Positions 12,027 to 22,002 of a stretch of 64,000 nucleotides of DNA are shown here, piece after piece. Every line of letters starts with the position of its first letter. Within the stretch, counting starts at the first letter, position 1. The translations under genes and the position numbers were made by a program. The DNA is from Candidatus Nitrosoglobus terrae (GTDB lineage: Bacteria; Pseudomonadota; Gammaproteobacteria; Nitrosococcales; Nitrosococcaceae), in the NCBI RefSeq assembly GCF_002356115.1, contig NZ_AP014836.1:558001-622000 (forward strand), in the 5' to 3' direction. The notes beneath the pieces were generated by a model. The model had not been told where the DNA came from, did no database searches, and saw only the letters and a program-made list of their open reading frames with translations.

Positions 12027-13047
12027 GTTAGGGCAGTTAGATACTTATCTAAGGCGAGGATTATCTCCAGTTTACCTATTATTTGGAGATGAATTACTAC
12101 TTATAGAAGAGACGGCGGAGCTTATCCGTGCTCAAGCTTCGGCGCAAGGCTTTAATGAGCGGGAAGTGATGTATGCTGATAAGGGATTTAACTGGGAGCA
12201 GTTACAGCAAGCCATTGAGGGGTTTTCTTTATTTTCCTCTCGTCGCCTTATTGAGTTACGGATATCAGGAGGATCTCTTGGTGAGTCGGGGGCTAAAATC
12301 CTACAGGATTATGCAAAAAATATAAGGCAGGATACGCTCTTGCTGATCATTGGTAATAGGTTTGATCGTCGACTTCAAGAGAGCAAATGGTTCTCTGCGC
12401 TTGAGCAAGCAGGGGTTATGATTTCGATACCTAAGCTTGATTATGAGGTATTGCCACAGTGGATCGAGAACCGTATGCGCACTAAGGGGTTACGTCCAAC
12501 GCCTGAGGCTATATTGGCATTAGCTAGGCGTTTAGAAGGTAATTTGCTTGCTTGTGCTCAAGAGATTGATAATTTAGTGTTGCTACACCCTAAGGGTGTT
12601 ATAGATATCAACATAATTGAAGAGGCTATTGCTAATAATGCCCGTTATGATGCGTTTCGCCTTGTAGAGTGCGCGTTAGCAGGTAAGATAGTTCAGGTAT
12701 TGCAGGTTTTGCGTGGATTACGTAGTGAAGGAGTAGAGCCTACAATTATTTTAGGTGCTTTAGCTTGGGAGTTGAGACGATTAGTACGCATTACTAGTGC
12801 TCATGCTCAAGGTCTATCTTTAGATCAAGCTTTAAGAGAGCAGCGCGTTTGGGAGCAGCATAAATCATTGATTAAGCAAGCTTTACGCCGCCATTGTGCA
12901 CGTCATTGGCTGATATTTCTGCGACAGCTCAGTGAAATTGATTATATGATTAAGGGAGTAACGCTGGGATATCCTTGGGAGGAGCTACTGCAGTTATGCC
13001 TTATGATTGCAGGAGCCGCCGTGCCTTTAGATCGAAGCAAGGTTTAA
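12016..13047 (+). CDS. holA: DNA polymerase III subunit delta
   Basis: Delta subunit of the clamp loader, which opens the beta clamp. The 343-residue length is normal. Recognisable elements are SPVYLLFGDELLLIEE near the N-terminus, the beta-interaction region around EGFSLFSSRRLIELR, and the C-terminal helical domain with RGLRSEGVEPTIILGALAWELR. There is no Walker A motif, as expected for delta. The start ATG lies inside the 3-prime end of lptE, so expression is coupled to it. Confidence 0.95.
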   Translation: MKIKLGQLDTYLRRGLSPVYLLFGDELLLIEETAELIRAQASAQGFNEREVMYADKGFNWEQLQQAIEGFSLFSSRRLIELRISGGSLGESGAKILQDYAKNIRQDTLLLIIGNRFDRRLQESKWFSALEQAGVMISIPKLDYEVLPQWIENRMRTKGLRPTPEAILALARRLEGNLLACAQEIDNLVLLHPKGVIDINIIEEAIANNARYDAFRLVECALAGKIVQVLQVLRGLRSEGVEPTIILGALAWELRRLVRITSAHAQGLSLDQALREQRVWEQHKSLIKQALRRHCARHWLIFLRQLSEIDYMIKGVTLGYPWEELLQLCLMIAGAAVPLDRSKV

Positions 13048-13091
13048 TTTAAAGATAGTGAGCAGCTTTAAAATTAAGAAACTACAAGTTG

Positions 13092-14348
13092 ATGAATATT
13101 AAAGATTATATACAGAATTTAGGCCGCCAAGCCCGGGGAGCAAGCCGTATATTAGCCCAGAGTAACACCAAAGCCAGAAATCGTGCGCTAGAGATAGCGG
13201 CTTCTATCATAGAATCAGATGAGAAAATTCTGGTAAATGCTAATCAAAAAGACTTAGTCGCAGGTCAAGCTAAAGGGCTAGATAGGGCTTTATTAGATCG
13301 ATTGGAGTTAACAAAAGCACGGATTGCTACAATGGCAGAGGGGTTGCGGCAGATTGTATCTTTACCTGATCCAATAGGCGTAATAGATGACCTTAGTTAT
13401 CAGCCTTCGGGTATTCAGGTAGGGAAGATGCGAGTGCCTATTGGTGTCATTGGAATGATTTATGAATCCCGCCCCAATGTAACTGCTGATGCCGCCGGTT
13501 TATGTATAAAATCAGGTAACGCTGTTATCCTCCGTGGAGGCTCTGAAGCTATCCATTCTAACCAAGCGATCGCTTATTGTATTCATCAAGGATTAGAACA
13601 GGCTGGATTACCACAGGTAGCCGTACAAATAGTTGAGACTACAGATCGGGCAGCAGTCAGTGAACTGATTACCCAAGAGAAATATATAGATGTTATTATC
13701 CCTCGGGGGGGGAAAGGCTTAATTGAGCGTATTAGCCATGAATCAAAGTTGCCAGTGATTAAGCACTTGGATGGGGTTTGTCATGTCTATATTGATGATC
13801 GGGCTGATGTAAATAAGGCAGTGGCAGTAGCGGTGAACGCTAAATGCCAGCGCTATGGGGTTTGTAATGCGATGGAGACTTTGTTAGTTGCTCGTGGAAT
13901 TGCCCCTGAAATACTTCCGATATTAGGAAAACACTATCAAGCAGATGGGGTAGAATTACGAGGCTGCTTGGAGACACAAAATTTGCTGCTTGGCGTTAAA
14001 TCTGCAATTGAAGAGGATTGGTACACTGAATATTTAGCGCCCATTTTAGCTATCCGAATAGTGTCTGGTCTTGATGAGGCAATTGCCCATATTACCCATT
14101 ATGGCTCCCATCATACTGATACTATTGTAACTGAGGATTTAACACGGGCTAAGCGTTTTCTGATCGAGGTAGACTCCAGTTCCGTTATGGTAAACGCATC
14201 AACCCGCTTTGCGGATGGTTTTGAATATGGCCTAGGGGCTGAAATTGGTATTTCTACTGATAAACTTCATGCTCGAGGACCTGTTGGCCTTGAAGGATTG
14301 ACCTCACAGAAGTGGATTGTGCTTGGGGATGGCCATATCAGGCAATAA
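13092..14348 (+). CDS. proA: glutamate-5-semialdehyde dehydrogenase (gamma-glutamyl phosphate reductase)
   Basis: NADPH-dependent reduction of gamma-glutamyl phosphate in proline synthesis. Conserved parts include [29 protein letters not shown], and the catalytic cysteine in [14 protein letters not shown] (the Cys of GVCNAMET is near residue 258). The length of 418 residues fits ProA. A TTG at 13089 directly precedes the ATG at 13092; the ATG is chosen as the more usual start. proB is not adjacent. proA before nadD is a common gammaproteobacterial arrangement. Confidence 0.96.
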   Translation: MNIKDYIQNLGRQARGASRILAQSNTKARNRALEIAASIIESDEKILVNANQKDLVAGQAKGLDRALLDRLELTKARIATMAEGLRQIVSLPDPIGVIDDLSYQPSGIQVGKMRVPIGVIGMIYESRPNVTADAAGLCIKSGNAVILRGGSEAIHSNQAIAYCIHQGLEQAGLPQVAVQIVETTDRAAVSELITQEKYIDVIIPRGGKGLIERISHESKLPVIKHLDGVCHVYIDDRADVNKAVAVAVNAKCQRYGVCNAMETLLVARGIAPEILPILGKHYQADGVELRGCLETQNLLLGVKSAIEEDWYTEYLAPILAIRIVSGLDEAIAHITHYGSHHTDTIVTEDLTRAKRFLIEVDSSSVMVNASTRFADGFEYGLGAEIGISTDKLHARGPVGLEGLTSQKWIVLGDGHIRQ

Positions 14349-14360
14349 GATTTTCTGGTT

Positions 14361-15053
14361 TTGAGTTTAAAAAGGCTGGCCTCTAAATCTAGTAATTCTA
14401 CGGTGCCTATTGGTATCTTTGGAGGTACTTTTGATCCTGTCCATTTTGGCCATTTACGTCCTGCTTTAGAGTTACTTGAACGGCTATTTTTAGCTGAAAT
14501 ACGGTTTATTCCTTGTCGGTGTCCTCCTCACCGCCCGCTGCCAGTTGCCGACCCTGAGCAGCGTTTAGCTATGTTACAGCTAGGGATCGCTGGAGAGTCT
14601 AGGTTTAAGGTTGATGATCGTGAGTTTTATCGTTCAGGCCCATCCTATATGGTGGATACCTTAATTTCTCTAAGAGCAGAAAAAGGACAGGCACCTCTAT
14701 GCTTAATATTAGGTACAGATGCTTTTTTAGGACTTCCTAAATGGTATCGGTGGCTGGAATTGATTGAGTTAGCACATTTATTAGTGATAAAGCGCCCCGG
14801 TGAGATCCTTCCTCAACAAGGGGTGTTAAAAGATCTTTTAGATGAAAGGAAAATTTCTAACCCAAAACAGCTAAAAGCGCAATCTATAGGTTGTATTTTA
14901 CCGATGGAAACTACTCAGCTTGGCATATCAGCTACTCAGATTCGAGTTTTATTAAAGGCAGGACAAAGCGTGCGCTATCTCCTGCCCGATGCAGTTTGGA
15001 ATTATATTCAAACAAGCGGGTTGTATTCTTCCTCTGTTATATTGGAGAAATAA
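14361..15053 (+). CDS. nadD: nicotinate-nucleotide adenylyltransferase
   Basis: Adenylates nicotinate mononucleotide in NAD synthesis. The nucleotidyl-transferase signature GIFGGTFDPVHFGHLRPA (about 18-35) contains the (H/T)xGH-type motif, and ISATQIR near residue 193 is the C-terminal counterpart. No ATG lies upstream of the core motif; the frame begins at a TTG, 12 bases after proA, which is the best available start. The stop codon overlaps the ATG of rsfS. Confidence 0.95.
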   Translation: MSLKRLASKSSNSTVPIGIFGGTFDPVHFGHLRPALELLERLFLAEIRFIPCRCPPHRPLPVADPEQRLAMLQLGIAGESRFKVDDREFYRSGPSYMVDTLISLRAEKGQAPLCLILGTDAFLGLPKWYRWLELIELAHLLVIKRPGEILPQQGVLKDLLDERKISNPKQLKAQSIGCILPMETTQLGISATQIRVLLKAGQSVRYLLPDAVWNYIQTSGLYSSSVILEK

Positions 15054-15406
15054 TGTCTGCAGTAAATCATGTTAAAGAAATAATTATTTCAGCTTTAGAA
15101 TCTATAAAAGGCCAAGATATTCAGATCTTAGATGTGGGTAATTTAACGGATATGACGGATTATATGGTAATTACCAGCGGCACTTCTAATCGTCAAGTTA
15201 AGGCTTTAGCTAATGAGGTTATTGAACAATGTAAGGCAGCGGGATATCGCCCTTTAGGGGTAGAAGGCGAGTTGCATGGAGAGTGGATATTGGTGGATAT
15301 GGGGGATGTAGTGACCCATATTATGCTGCCCCAAGTACGCGCTTTTTATAATTTGGAAAAACTCTGGAATGCGCCCCATCTTCAGATAGCTAAAAATAAT
15401 AACTAG
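15053..15406 (+). CDS. rsfS: ribosomal silencing factor RsfS
   Basis: RsfS (Iojap/YbeB) binds ribosomal protein L14 and blocks subunit joining in slow growth. The 117-residue protein shows the family features: ALESIKGQDIQILDV, LTDYMVITSGTSNRQV-like region (here MTDYMVITSGTSNRQV), GVEGELHGEWILVDMGDVVTH-type core and FYNLEKLW near the end. The start chosen is the ATG at 15053, overlapping the nadD stop codon (TAATG), with GGAGAA just upstream; the frame is open further upstream but that part lies within nadD. It is followed by rlmH after one base. Confidence 0.96.
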   Translation: MSAVNHVKEIIISALESIKGQDIQILDVGNLTDMTDYMVITSGTSNRQVKALANEVIEQCKAAGYRPLGVEGELHGEWILVDMGDVVTHIMLPQVRAFYNLEKLWNAPHLQIAKNNN

Positions 15407-15407
15407 C

Positions 15408-15881
15408 ATGCGTATTTATATGATAGCAGTAGGCCACCGTATGCCACATTGGGTTGCTGAAGGCTATCATCATTATGCCCGCCGCTTGCCTCAGCACTGC
15501 TCTCTTCATCTAGTAGAAACTGCTACTGCTAGACGTGGCAAGAGCGGGAATTTAATCAAATGGCAGCAAGAAGAGAGCGATCGCTTGCTAGAGGCTATTC
15601 CTGCTAATAGTAAAATAATTGCGTGCGATCAGCGAGGAGAGGCTTGGACGACAGATACGGTGGCTAAATACTTTCAAGTATGGATGGGTGAAGGGCAGAA
15701 TATAGCGTTATTAATCGGCGGTCCTGATGGATTAGCGCCAGCTTGTTTGGAGCGGGCTACACGTAAATGGTCATTATCTGCCCTTACTTTACCCCATAAT
15801 TTAGTACGCGTAATATTAGCAGAACAGATTTATCGTGCTTTTAGCCTGCTTAGCTATCATCCATATCATCGGGGAAGCTAA
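15408..15881 (+). CDS. rlmH: 23S rRNA (pseudouridine1915-N3)-methyltransferase RlmH
   Basis: SPOUT-class methyltransferase modifying pseudouridine 1915 in helix 69 of 23S rRNA. The 157 residues match the usual length of about 155. Seen are the N-terminal MRIYMIAVGHRMPHWV, the SAM-binding knot LLIGGPDGLA (about 104-113) and the C-terminal LTLPHNLVRVILAEQIYRAF with YHPYHR. rsfS-rlmH is a near-universal gene pair. A gap of 93 bases follows, with an inverted repeat. Confidence 0.97.
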   Translation: MRIYMIAVGHRMPHWVAEGYHHYARRLPQHCSLHLVETATARRGKSGNLIKWQQEESDRLLEAIPANSKIIACDQRGEAWTTDTVAKYFQVWMGEGQNIALLIGGPDGLAPACLERATRKWSLSALTLPHNLVRVILAEQIYRAFSLLSYHPYHRGS

Positions 15882-15925
15882 TTTCATATTTCCTGATGGC
15901 AGCTATAAATTTTTTACTCATAAAC

Positions 15926-15952
15926 AGATTACTAATGCCCATTTAGTAATCT
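15926..15952. repeat. 10-bp perfect inverted repeat between rlmH and maf
   Basis: AGATTACTAA at 15926-15935 is matched by TTAGTAATCT at 15943-15952 around a 7-base spacer. It could form a hairpin 3-prime of rlmH, but it is AT-rich and lacks a run of T after the right arm, so it is a weak terminator candidate at best. An operator ahead of maf is the alternative. Confidence 0.45.
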
Positions 15953-15974
15953 AAAAGTATTTAAGTTTTAAATA

Positions 15975-16592
15975 TTGAAGAATAATAAACCCTTTTGTTG
16001 TATTTTTCCTTTTATTGCCCTTGCTTCTTCTTCGCTACAGCGGCAGGTTTTGTTGGCTCAGATCGGGGTTAAATTTAGAGTCCTCAATATTAAGGTCAAT
16101 GAATGCCCTATACTAAACGAGGGCCCTGCCCATTATGTTTGCCAGCTAGCTTTGGCTAAAGCTAGGGCAGGTTGGACGCAGCAGCTGCCTATAGATCGCT
16201 TACCTGTTTTGGGGGCTGATACTACTGTTGTGGTAGAAGGTGAAATTCTAGGTAAACCTGAAGATTCAGCCCATGCTGATCTTATCTTGGCACGGCTTTC
16301 TGGCCGTAGTTATCAGGTGATGACCGCTGTCGCTTTAGTTGATGATAGAGAGCAATATCGATTAAGTATGAGTACTGTAACTTTTAAGCAGCTGACTGAA
16401 ACTGAACGCCAGCAATATCTTGCCTCTGGTGAAGGGATTGATAAGGCAGGGGCTTATGAGATCCAAGACCGAGCTGCTTTATTTATTTCTGATCTTAAGG
16501 GCAGCTATTCCGGGGTAATGGGGCTACCTTTATATGAAACAGGAGAATTACTTCAAAGTCTGCTAAAAAAAAATGGAATGACTGGTGAGTGA
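15975..16592 (+). CDS. Maf family nucleotide pyrophosphatase
   Basis: Maf proteins hydrolyse non-canonical or excess nucleoside triphosphates (dTTP/UTP, or m7GTP). The 205-residue protein has [18 protein letters not shown] near the N-terminus, [18 protein letters not shown] (about 76-93) with the catalytic acidic residue, and [14 protein letters not shown] in place of the typical GKAGAYGIQG. The start is a TTG at 15975; no ATG precedes the LASSS motif, which normally lies near residue 10, so the N-terminus is somewhat longer than usual and uncertain. It overlaps the RNase G start by 8 bases, a classic maf-rng coupling. Confidence 0.93.
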   Translation: MKNNKPFCCIFPFIALASSSLQRQVLLAQIGVKFRVLNIKVNECPILNEGPAHYVCQLALAKARAGWTQQLPIDRLPVLGADTTVVVEGEILGKPEDSAHADLILARLSGRSYQVMTAVALVDDREQYRLSMSTVTFKQLTETERQQYLASGEGIDKAGAYEIQDRAALFISDLKGSYSGVMGLPLYETGELLQSLLKKNGMTGE

Positions 16593-18066
16593 GGAAATCC
16601 TCATCAATGTCATGCCCAATGAGACTCGGGTTGCTGTAGTTGAAAATGGAATAATGCAGGAATTATATATTGAACGCGGTAGTCGTCGAGGTTTGGTGGG
16701 CAATATTTATAAAGGGCGAGTAAGCCGGGTGTTACCTGGTATGCAAGCCGCTTTTGTAGATATAGGTTTGGATCGAGCTGCTTTTCTCCATGCTTCTGAT
16801 ATTCGATTGCCTACTGGCCAGCTAGGAAATTTAGAGAGCAAAATGGGAGCGGAAGTACCTCCTACTATTACCTCTCTGCTCACAGAAGGGCAGGAAGTAT
16901 TAGTGCAAGTGATCAAGGATCCAATTGGGGCTAAGGGGGCGCGATTAACTACCCAGATTTCTATAGCTTCCCGTTATTTAGTTTATATGCCAGAAATGTC
17001 TGGTGTTGGAGTTTCATTAAAAATTGATAATGAGGCGGATCGCCAACGGCTCAAAGATTTATTAGCTTCTATATGGCCTGAAGATGATCAAGGAGGTTAT
17101 ATCATTCGCACGGTAGCGGAAGGGGCAGTTGAAGCCGATCTTCGTGCGGATATAGAGTTTCTGCGTAAGCTTTGGCATCTTATTAAAGAGCGCGCTCGAA
17201 TGACTAAAGCAGGCAGTATTATTCATGAAGATCTTTCTTTAGTAATACGAACCATGCGTGATCTTGTGCGTGAAAAGGTAGAGCGAGTTCGCGTTGATTC
17301 TCGTGAGACTTATTTCAAGTTAGTTGATTTCTCTAATCGTTTTATCTCAGATCTTTTTACCACTATTGAGCACTATCAAGGGGAGCGGCCTATTTTTGAT
17401 CTCTATGGTATTGAGGATGAAATTCAAAAATCTTTAAGCCGGAAGGTACAGCTTAAATCCGGTGGCTATTTGATTATCGATCAAACAGAGGCGATGGCCA
17501 CAATTGATGTTAATACAGGGGCTTTTGTAGGTCATCGTAATCTGGAGGAGACTATTTTTAAAACTAATTTGGAGGCAGTACAGGCTATCTGTAGGCAGCT
17601 GAGGTTACGTAATCTTGGGGGTATTATCATTATTGACTTTATTGATATGGAGGAAGAGGATCATAAGCGGCAGGTATTACGCGCGTTGGAACATGGATTA
17701 GAAAAGGATCATGCTAAAACGTATATTAGTGAGGTCTCCTCTTTGGGGTTAGTGGAAATGACCCGCAAACGTACTCGCGAAAGCCTAGAGCAGATACTTT
17801 GTGAGCCTTGCCCTACTTGCAGTGGCAGAGGTACGGTGAAGACTGTAGAAACCGTATGTTATGAAATCCTGCGGGAGGTTTTACGTGAAGCCAAGCAGTT
17901 TGAAGCTAGCCGGTATTTAGTGATTGCTGCTCAAGAAATAGTGGATCGGTTAATGGATGAGGAATCGACCCATGTTGCTGAGCTAGAAGCCTTTATAGGT
18001 AAGCCTATAAAATTTCAGCCTGAATTACTCTATATGCGAGAGCAATTTGATGTTGTAATGATGTAA
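16585..18066 (+). CDS. rng: ribonuclease G
   Basis: Endoribonuclease that matures the 5-prime end of 16S rRNA and degrades RNA. The 493-residue length fits RNase G rather than the longer RNase E. Parts in order: N-terminal [18 protein letters not shown], an S1 RNA-binding domain (about 38-130; [21 protein letters not shown]), the catalytic region with IDVNTGAF and IIIDFIDM, and the zinc-link cysteines CEPCPTC near 410. The start is a GTG inside the end of maf. It has no long disordered C-terminal scaffold, again as expected for RNase G. Confidence 0.96.
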   Translation: MSEEILINVMPNETRVAVVENGIMQELYIERGSRRGLVGNIYKGRVSRVLPGMQAAFVDIGLDRAAFLHASDIRLPTGQLGNLESKMGAEVPPTITSLLTEGQEVLVQVIKDPIGAKGARLTTQISIASRYLVYMPEMSGVGVSLKIDNEADRQRLKDLLASIWPEDDQGGYIIRTVAEGAVEADLRADIEFLRKLWHLIKERARMTKAGSIIHEDLSLVIRTMRDLVREKVERVRVDSRETYFKLVDFSNRFISDLFTTIEHYQGERPIFDLYGIEDEIQKSLSRKVQLKSGGYLIIDQTEAMATIDVNTGAFVGHRNLEETIFKTNLEAVQAICRQLRLRNLGGIIIIDFIDMEEEDHKRQVLRALEHGLEKDHAKTYISEVSSLGLVEMTRKRTRESLEQILCEPCPTCSGRGTVKTVETVCYEILREVLREAKQFEASRYLVIAAQEIVDRLMDEESTHVAELEAFIGKPIKFQPELLYMREQFDVVMM

Positions 18067-18092
18067 CCATTTAATCATTATTGTCAGGCATC

Positions 18093-21000
18093 ATGTCTAT
18101 GGTCTCTATTTGCCGCCGCTATTTTTTTATAATTTTAGGGATATTAACCGGTTGTATCCTACTTGCGGGAGGCGCACTATGGGCAGTCATAGACAATAAC
18201 CCAGTGATGGCATCCCGCTGGTTGAGCACTTTTCTAAACCAAGAAGCCCATATTGATGCTATTGATCTACGATGGGAGGGATTTAGACCTCAATTAAAAT
18301 TAACAAATATACGTATAACAGATTTAAAAACAAGACGGCAGCTACTAGCGTTTAAAGAAATTTCCTTTGCTGCCGGATCTGCTGCTAAGGATAAATCACA
18401 GCACGTTATTATCACCGGAGGGCAGCTTATAATAGAACAAAAACCAGAAGGATGTTTTCGTATCCTTGGTTTGCAGAACTTGAACACCCCTTGCTCCCAT
18501 CATTCTTATCCCCCTTGGTGGTTATCTAAATTTGATCAATTAGCTTTAGTAGATATTATTATTCTCTGGAACGCTCTAGGCTTAGAGGGAAAGCCTATGG
18601 GTCTAAAGATAGAGAGCCTGCGTTTGGTTAATAACGAAGATATTTATCGAATTGAAGGATCAGCAATCTTATCTAAGGGGCTTGGTAAGAGAATTAAGAT
18701 CAAAGCAAAATTCGATGGTAAAGAGATCCAAGATCCTAAAAGTGGCCTCCTATATGTTAAAGGGGAAGGCTTACAATTGGAACCATGGCAAGCCTATAGC
18801 TTCTTTAATGGACTACATTTTACTCGAGGTACGGGTGATTTGGAGTTAACACTACGTTGGGATAAAGCTGCTTTGCGTCAATCGTTAGTTAAGTTTGACT
18901 GGAAGGAGCTAGGTATTTCTGGAAATAGTCAAGCTGTTGGTATTGCTAATAAAATCTCTTTTCAGCAGTTGACAGGCGTTGCTCATTACCAGCAGCTCAC
19001 AAAAGGATGGTCGATTACAGTCCCTCGCCTTTCAGTAATCCGAGGTAATCAAGCTTGGCCACCGACCTCATTGCAAATTAAGGTAGAAAAAGATCCAATC
19101 CTGAAGTTACAGGGTCAGTTTAAATTTCTACGTCTCCAAGATATTATTCCTATATACCAACTGGGTGCCCAGACAGATTCTCGATTAAGCTTATTACTAG
19201 CAAAAATTCAACCAGCAGGAGATCTACGGGATATCAAAATAATTCTACCGTTTGGAGAGACACAAGCAAAAGATTGGGAGATTTTTGCTACGGCAGAGAA
19301 TTTTGGGACTCAGCCTTGGCAGCATTGGTTAGGTTGTCAAGGCTTATCGTTTAAGCTGCAGCTGGCAGGTGGTTCAGGACAGTTGCATATGGATAGTCAT
19401 AATGCTCGATTGTTCAGTAATTATTTAGAGCAACCCGTAGCGTTGAATACTTTTCAAGGGAAAGTGATTTGGCGGCTAAAGAACGGGGGTTGGCAGATCT
19501 TAGGAGATAATATTCAGCTGCAAAATCAAGATTTAGCCTTAGCTGGATCGTTACAGCTTAATAAAGGTTCAGGGGAAAATACCCCTTATTTAGATCTATC
19601 TTTGATACTACAAGAGATGAATCTAACTACTTTATCTAAGTATCTTCCGGCAAGTATCATGAAGCCTCACTTAGTGCAGTGGCTGGATCAGGCATTTCTT
19701 AGTGGCCAGATAAAAACAGGCAGTCTTCTATTTCAAGGGCCTGTAGATTATTTTTCTTCCGATAGAACTCAGGGGCAATTTACAGCAGATTTAGATTTAT
19801 CTGGGGTGACGTTACATTATAGTGATCAGTGGCCGGTGTTTAAGCAGATAGATGGCCATTTTCATAGTGATGGTCAAAAGATTATCGTTAATGTAGCTAG
19901 AGGTAAGTTATTTAATGCCAACATAATGGGCATTACTGCGGAGATTACTGATCTAAGTGGGAACGTTGTCCCTTTAAAGGCGGTAGGCCAAGCTCTAGGA
20001 GATTCAAGGGATGTCCGTGATTTTATCCAGCAAAGTCCTTTAAAGGAAGAATATGGTGGGTTTATTGAACGCGTAGAAGTGCATGGGAATACCCATATAA
20101 ATTTAAGCCTAGGATTAGCTATAAGAGGGGATGCAAGACATCCTAAGGTAGATGGAGAATTGGTTTTTACTGATGCTTATTTACGTCAGCTAGAAAATCT
20201 TCGCTTAGAATTTACAGCAATTCGGGGTGGATTACACTTTACTGAGAAAAAACTAGTCTCAAAAAACTTGACTGGTCAGCTTCTTGGCCGGCCAGTTAAA
20301 GCAGATCTTTCCAGTTTGCCTGGAAAATCTGGGAGCGATGGTAGGGTTGAGCTAAGTCTTAGTGGCCGTATGGAAGCGCAAGCGCTAGCAAAAAAATGGT
20401 TTTCATCTTGGTCACCTTGGTTACAAGGCAGCGCTAATTTTACTACAAAAATGATATTACAGAATGGTAAAAAATTTGCGGTTACGATGGCGCAGGTGAG
20501 CTCTGATTTAAAGGGGATTAAAGTAACGTTACCCCCACCGCTGGAAAAGCCGGCTGATCAGGTACAAAAGCTATTTTTAGAGATTTATGAGCCTATTGAA
20601 GATAAAAGAAGATTTGAAATAGCCTATGGAGAAAAGCTGCAGGGGATATTTGAAGCTGAAGATGGAGAGCTGCTTGATCCCATAAGAGGGGAGATACGGG
20701 TTGGCGGAGATCCCCCTCTACTGCCTGATCAAGGCGTTCAGCTTGTAGGCGTATTGCCTAATCTTTTGGTAGATGCTTGGCAGCAAGTGCTAATAAAAGT
20801 TGCTCAGGCAGGTTCTATGGGAAATAAGCTCAAGGCTATTATTCTACAGGCAGATCAGGCTGAGCTATTTGGGTGGCATTTTAAGAAGATCATCATAAAG
20901 GCAAATAGATCCTTGGCTCACCACTGGCAGGCTCAGGTTACTGCTCCTAATTTGAGGGGAGTTATAACTATACCTGATACTGGATCAAATCAGCCTTTAG

Positions 21001-21926
21001 CAATAAATTTGGATTATTTACGCTTACGTCCAAAATCATCATCTAATGAGCGCCTAGGTACGGACTCTAATTTGCAACCTGCTCTTAATCAGGATAGCGA
21101 TCCTAATCAATGGCCTTCTATTGATCTGGTATGCCGCCAATGCTGGTATGATGACTATAATTTAGGTTTAGTACAGGCCCATACCAGTACCTATGAAGGA
21201 GGGTTATATTTAAGGCAATTGGAAATTATATCGGCAGCTGCACAGATTAAAGCTAGTGGAGATTGGATACTTAATGGAAGAACTCAGCGCTCTTCTTTAG
21301 AGTTTAAAGTATATAGCCCAGAGCTTGGGCAATTATTGACGAGTTTTGGCTACCGAGCCAATATTATTGGCGGGGAAACGGAAATTGATGTTGCGGCTGA
21401 TTGGCCGGGTTCGCCTACATCACTAACCTCTGAGCTATCCTCTGAACGGTTAAATGGTACTGTGCAGCTGAAAGTAGGTAAAGGGCGTCTGCTAAGTGTA
21501 GAGTCTGGGCCAGGCCAATCGCCTAATATATTGAACGTTTCGGCTTTTCACCGGCGATTACCACTAGATTTTAGCGATGTTTTTGGTGAAGGTCTTCCTT
21601 TCGATCAGATTGAAGGCGGTTTATCTTTTAACCAAGGGGATCTTTATTTTAACAAATTTATTATAGAAGGCCCGATGGCTCAGGTTCGAGCAAATGGAAA
21701 GATCGGTTTTGGATCTCAAAATTATAATTCTAAGCAAACTATAAGGGTAGCTCCGAGCCTACCTTTAGTTGGTTCGATGGTTGGTGGGCCTATAGGTCTA
21801 GGTGTGGGTACTATTCTAATGCTAACTGATAAATTAATCGATAAGATATTTGGAGCTCAGTTTGGACAGTTGATGGCTTATTATTATCAGGTCTCAGGTT
21901 CTTTACCTAAACCGGCAAAGCAGTGA
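18093..21926 (+). CDS. yhdP: YhdP family protein (AsmA-like, envelope lipid transport)
   Basis: A very large envelope protein of about 1277 residues with an N-terminal membrane anchor (roughly the first 12-35 residues, hydrophobic FFIILGILTGCILLAGGALW) and a long periplasmic beta-rich body. YhdP, TamB and YdbH bridge the envelope and move phospholipid to the outer membrane in E. coli; this is family knowledge. Supporting features are the DUF3971/AsmA-like pattern, a C-terminal AsmA-like domain (FDQIEGGLSFNQGDLYFNKF) and the rng-yhdP-nitrilase order. The ATG at 18093 is used; a TTG four codons upstream at 18081 is an alternative. It follows rng after 26 bases. Confidence 0.92.
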   Translation: MSMVSICRRYFFIILGILTGCILLAGGALWAVIDNNPVMASRWLSTFLNQEAHIDAIDLRWEGFRPQLKLTNIRITDLKTRRQLLAFKEISFAAGSAAKDKSQHVIITGGQLIIEQKPEGCFRILGLQNLNTPCSHHSYPPWWLSKFDQLALVDIIILWNALGLEGKPMGLKIESLRLVNNEDIYRIEGSAILSKGLGKRIKIKAKFDGKEIQDPKSGLLYVKGEGLQLEPWQAYSFFNGLHFTRGTGDLELTLRWDKAALRQSLVKFDWKELGISGNSQAVGIANKISFQQLTGVAHYQQLTKGWSITVPRLSVIRGNQAWPPTSLQIKVEKDPILKLQGQFKFLRLQDIIPIYQLGAQTDSRLSLLLAKIQPAGDLRDIKIILPFGETQAKDWEIFATAENFGTQPWQHWLGCQGLSFKLQLAGGSGQLHMDSHNARLFSNYLEQPVALNTFQGKVIWRLKNGGWQILGDNIQLQNQDLALAGSLQLNKGSGENTPYLDLSLILQEMNLTTLSKYLPASIMKPHLVQWLDQAFLSGQIKTGSLLFQGPVDYFSSDRTQGQFTADLDLSGVTLHYSDQWPVFKQIDGHFHSDGQKIIVNVARGKLFNANIMGITAEITDLSGNVVPLKAVGQALGDSRDVRDFIQQSPLKEEYGGFIERVEVHGNTHINLSLGLAIRGDARHPKVDGELVFTDAYLRQLENLRLEFTAIRGGLHFTEKKLVSKNLTGQLLGRPVKADLSSLPGKSGSDGRVELSLSGRMEAQALAKKWFSSWSPWLQGSANFTTKMILQNGKKFAVTMAQVSSDLKGIKVTLPPPLEKPADQVQKLFLEIYEPIEDKRRFEIAYGEKLQGIFEAEDGELLDPIRGEIRVGGDPPLLPDQGVQLVGVLPNLLVDAWQQVLIKVAQAGSMGNKLKAIILQADQAELFGWHFKKIIIKANRSLAHHWQAQVTAPNLRGVITIPDTGSNQPLAINLDYLRLRPKSSSNERLGTDSNLQPALNQDSDPNQWPSIDLVCRQCWYDDYNLGLVQAHTSTYEGGLYLRQLEIISAAAQIKASGDWILNGRTQRSSLEFKVYSPELGQLLTSFGYRANIIGGETEIDVAADWPGSPTSLTSELSSERLNGTVQLKVGKGRLLSVESGPGQSPNILNVSAFHRRLPLDFSDVFGEGLPFDQIEGGLSFNQGDLYFNKFIIEGPMAQVRANGKIGFGSQNYNSKQTIRVAPSLPLVGSMVGGPIGLGVGTILMLTDKLIDKIFGAQFGQLMAYYYQVSGSLPKPAKQ

Positions 21927-22002
21927 ATTTAAAAAGATTGGGATATAAAGCAAAAATTATGTCTTTATATACACATAAAATTAAGAGAATAGGGGAGGCT
22001 GC

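Noticed and set aside
14891-15052. Upstream extension of the rsfS reading frame
   Set aside because: It lies inside nadD; the ATG at 15053 with GGAGAA upstream matches the family start.
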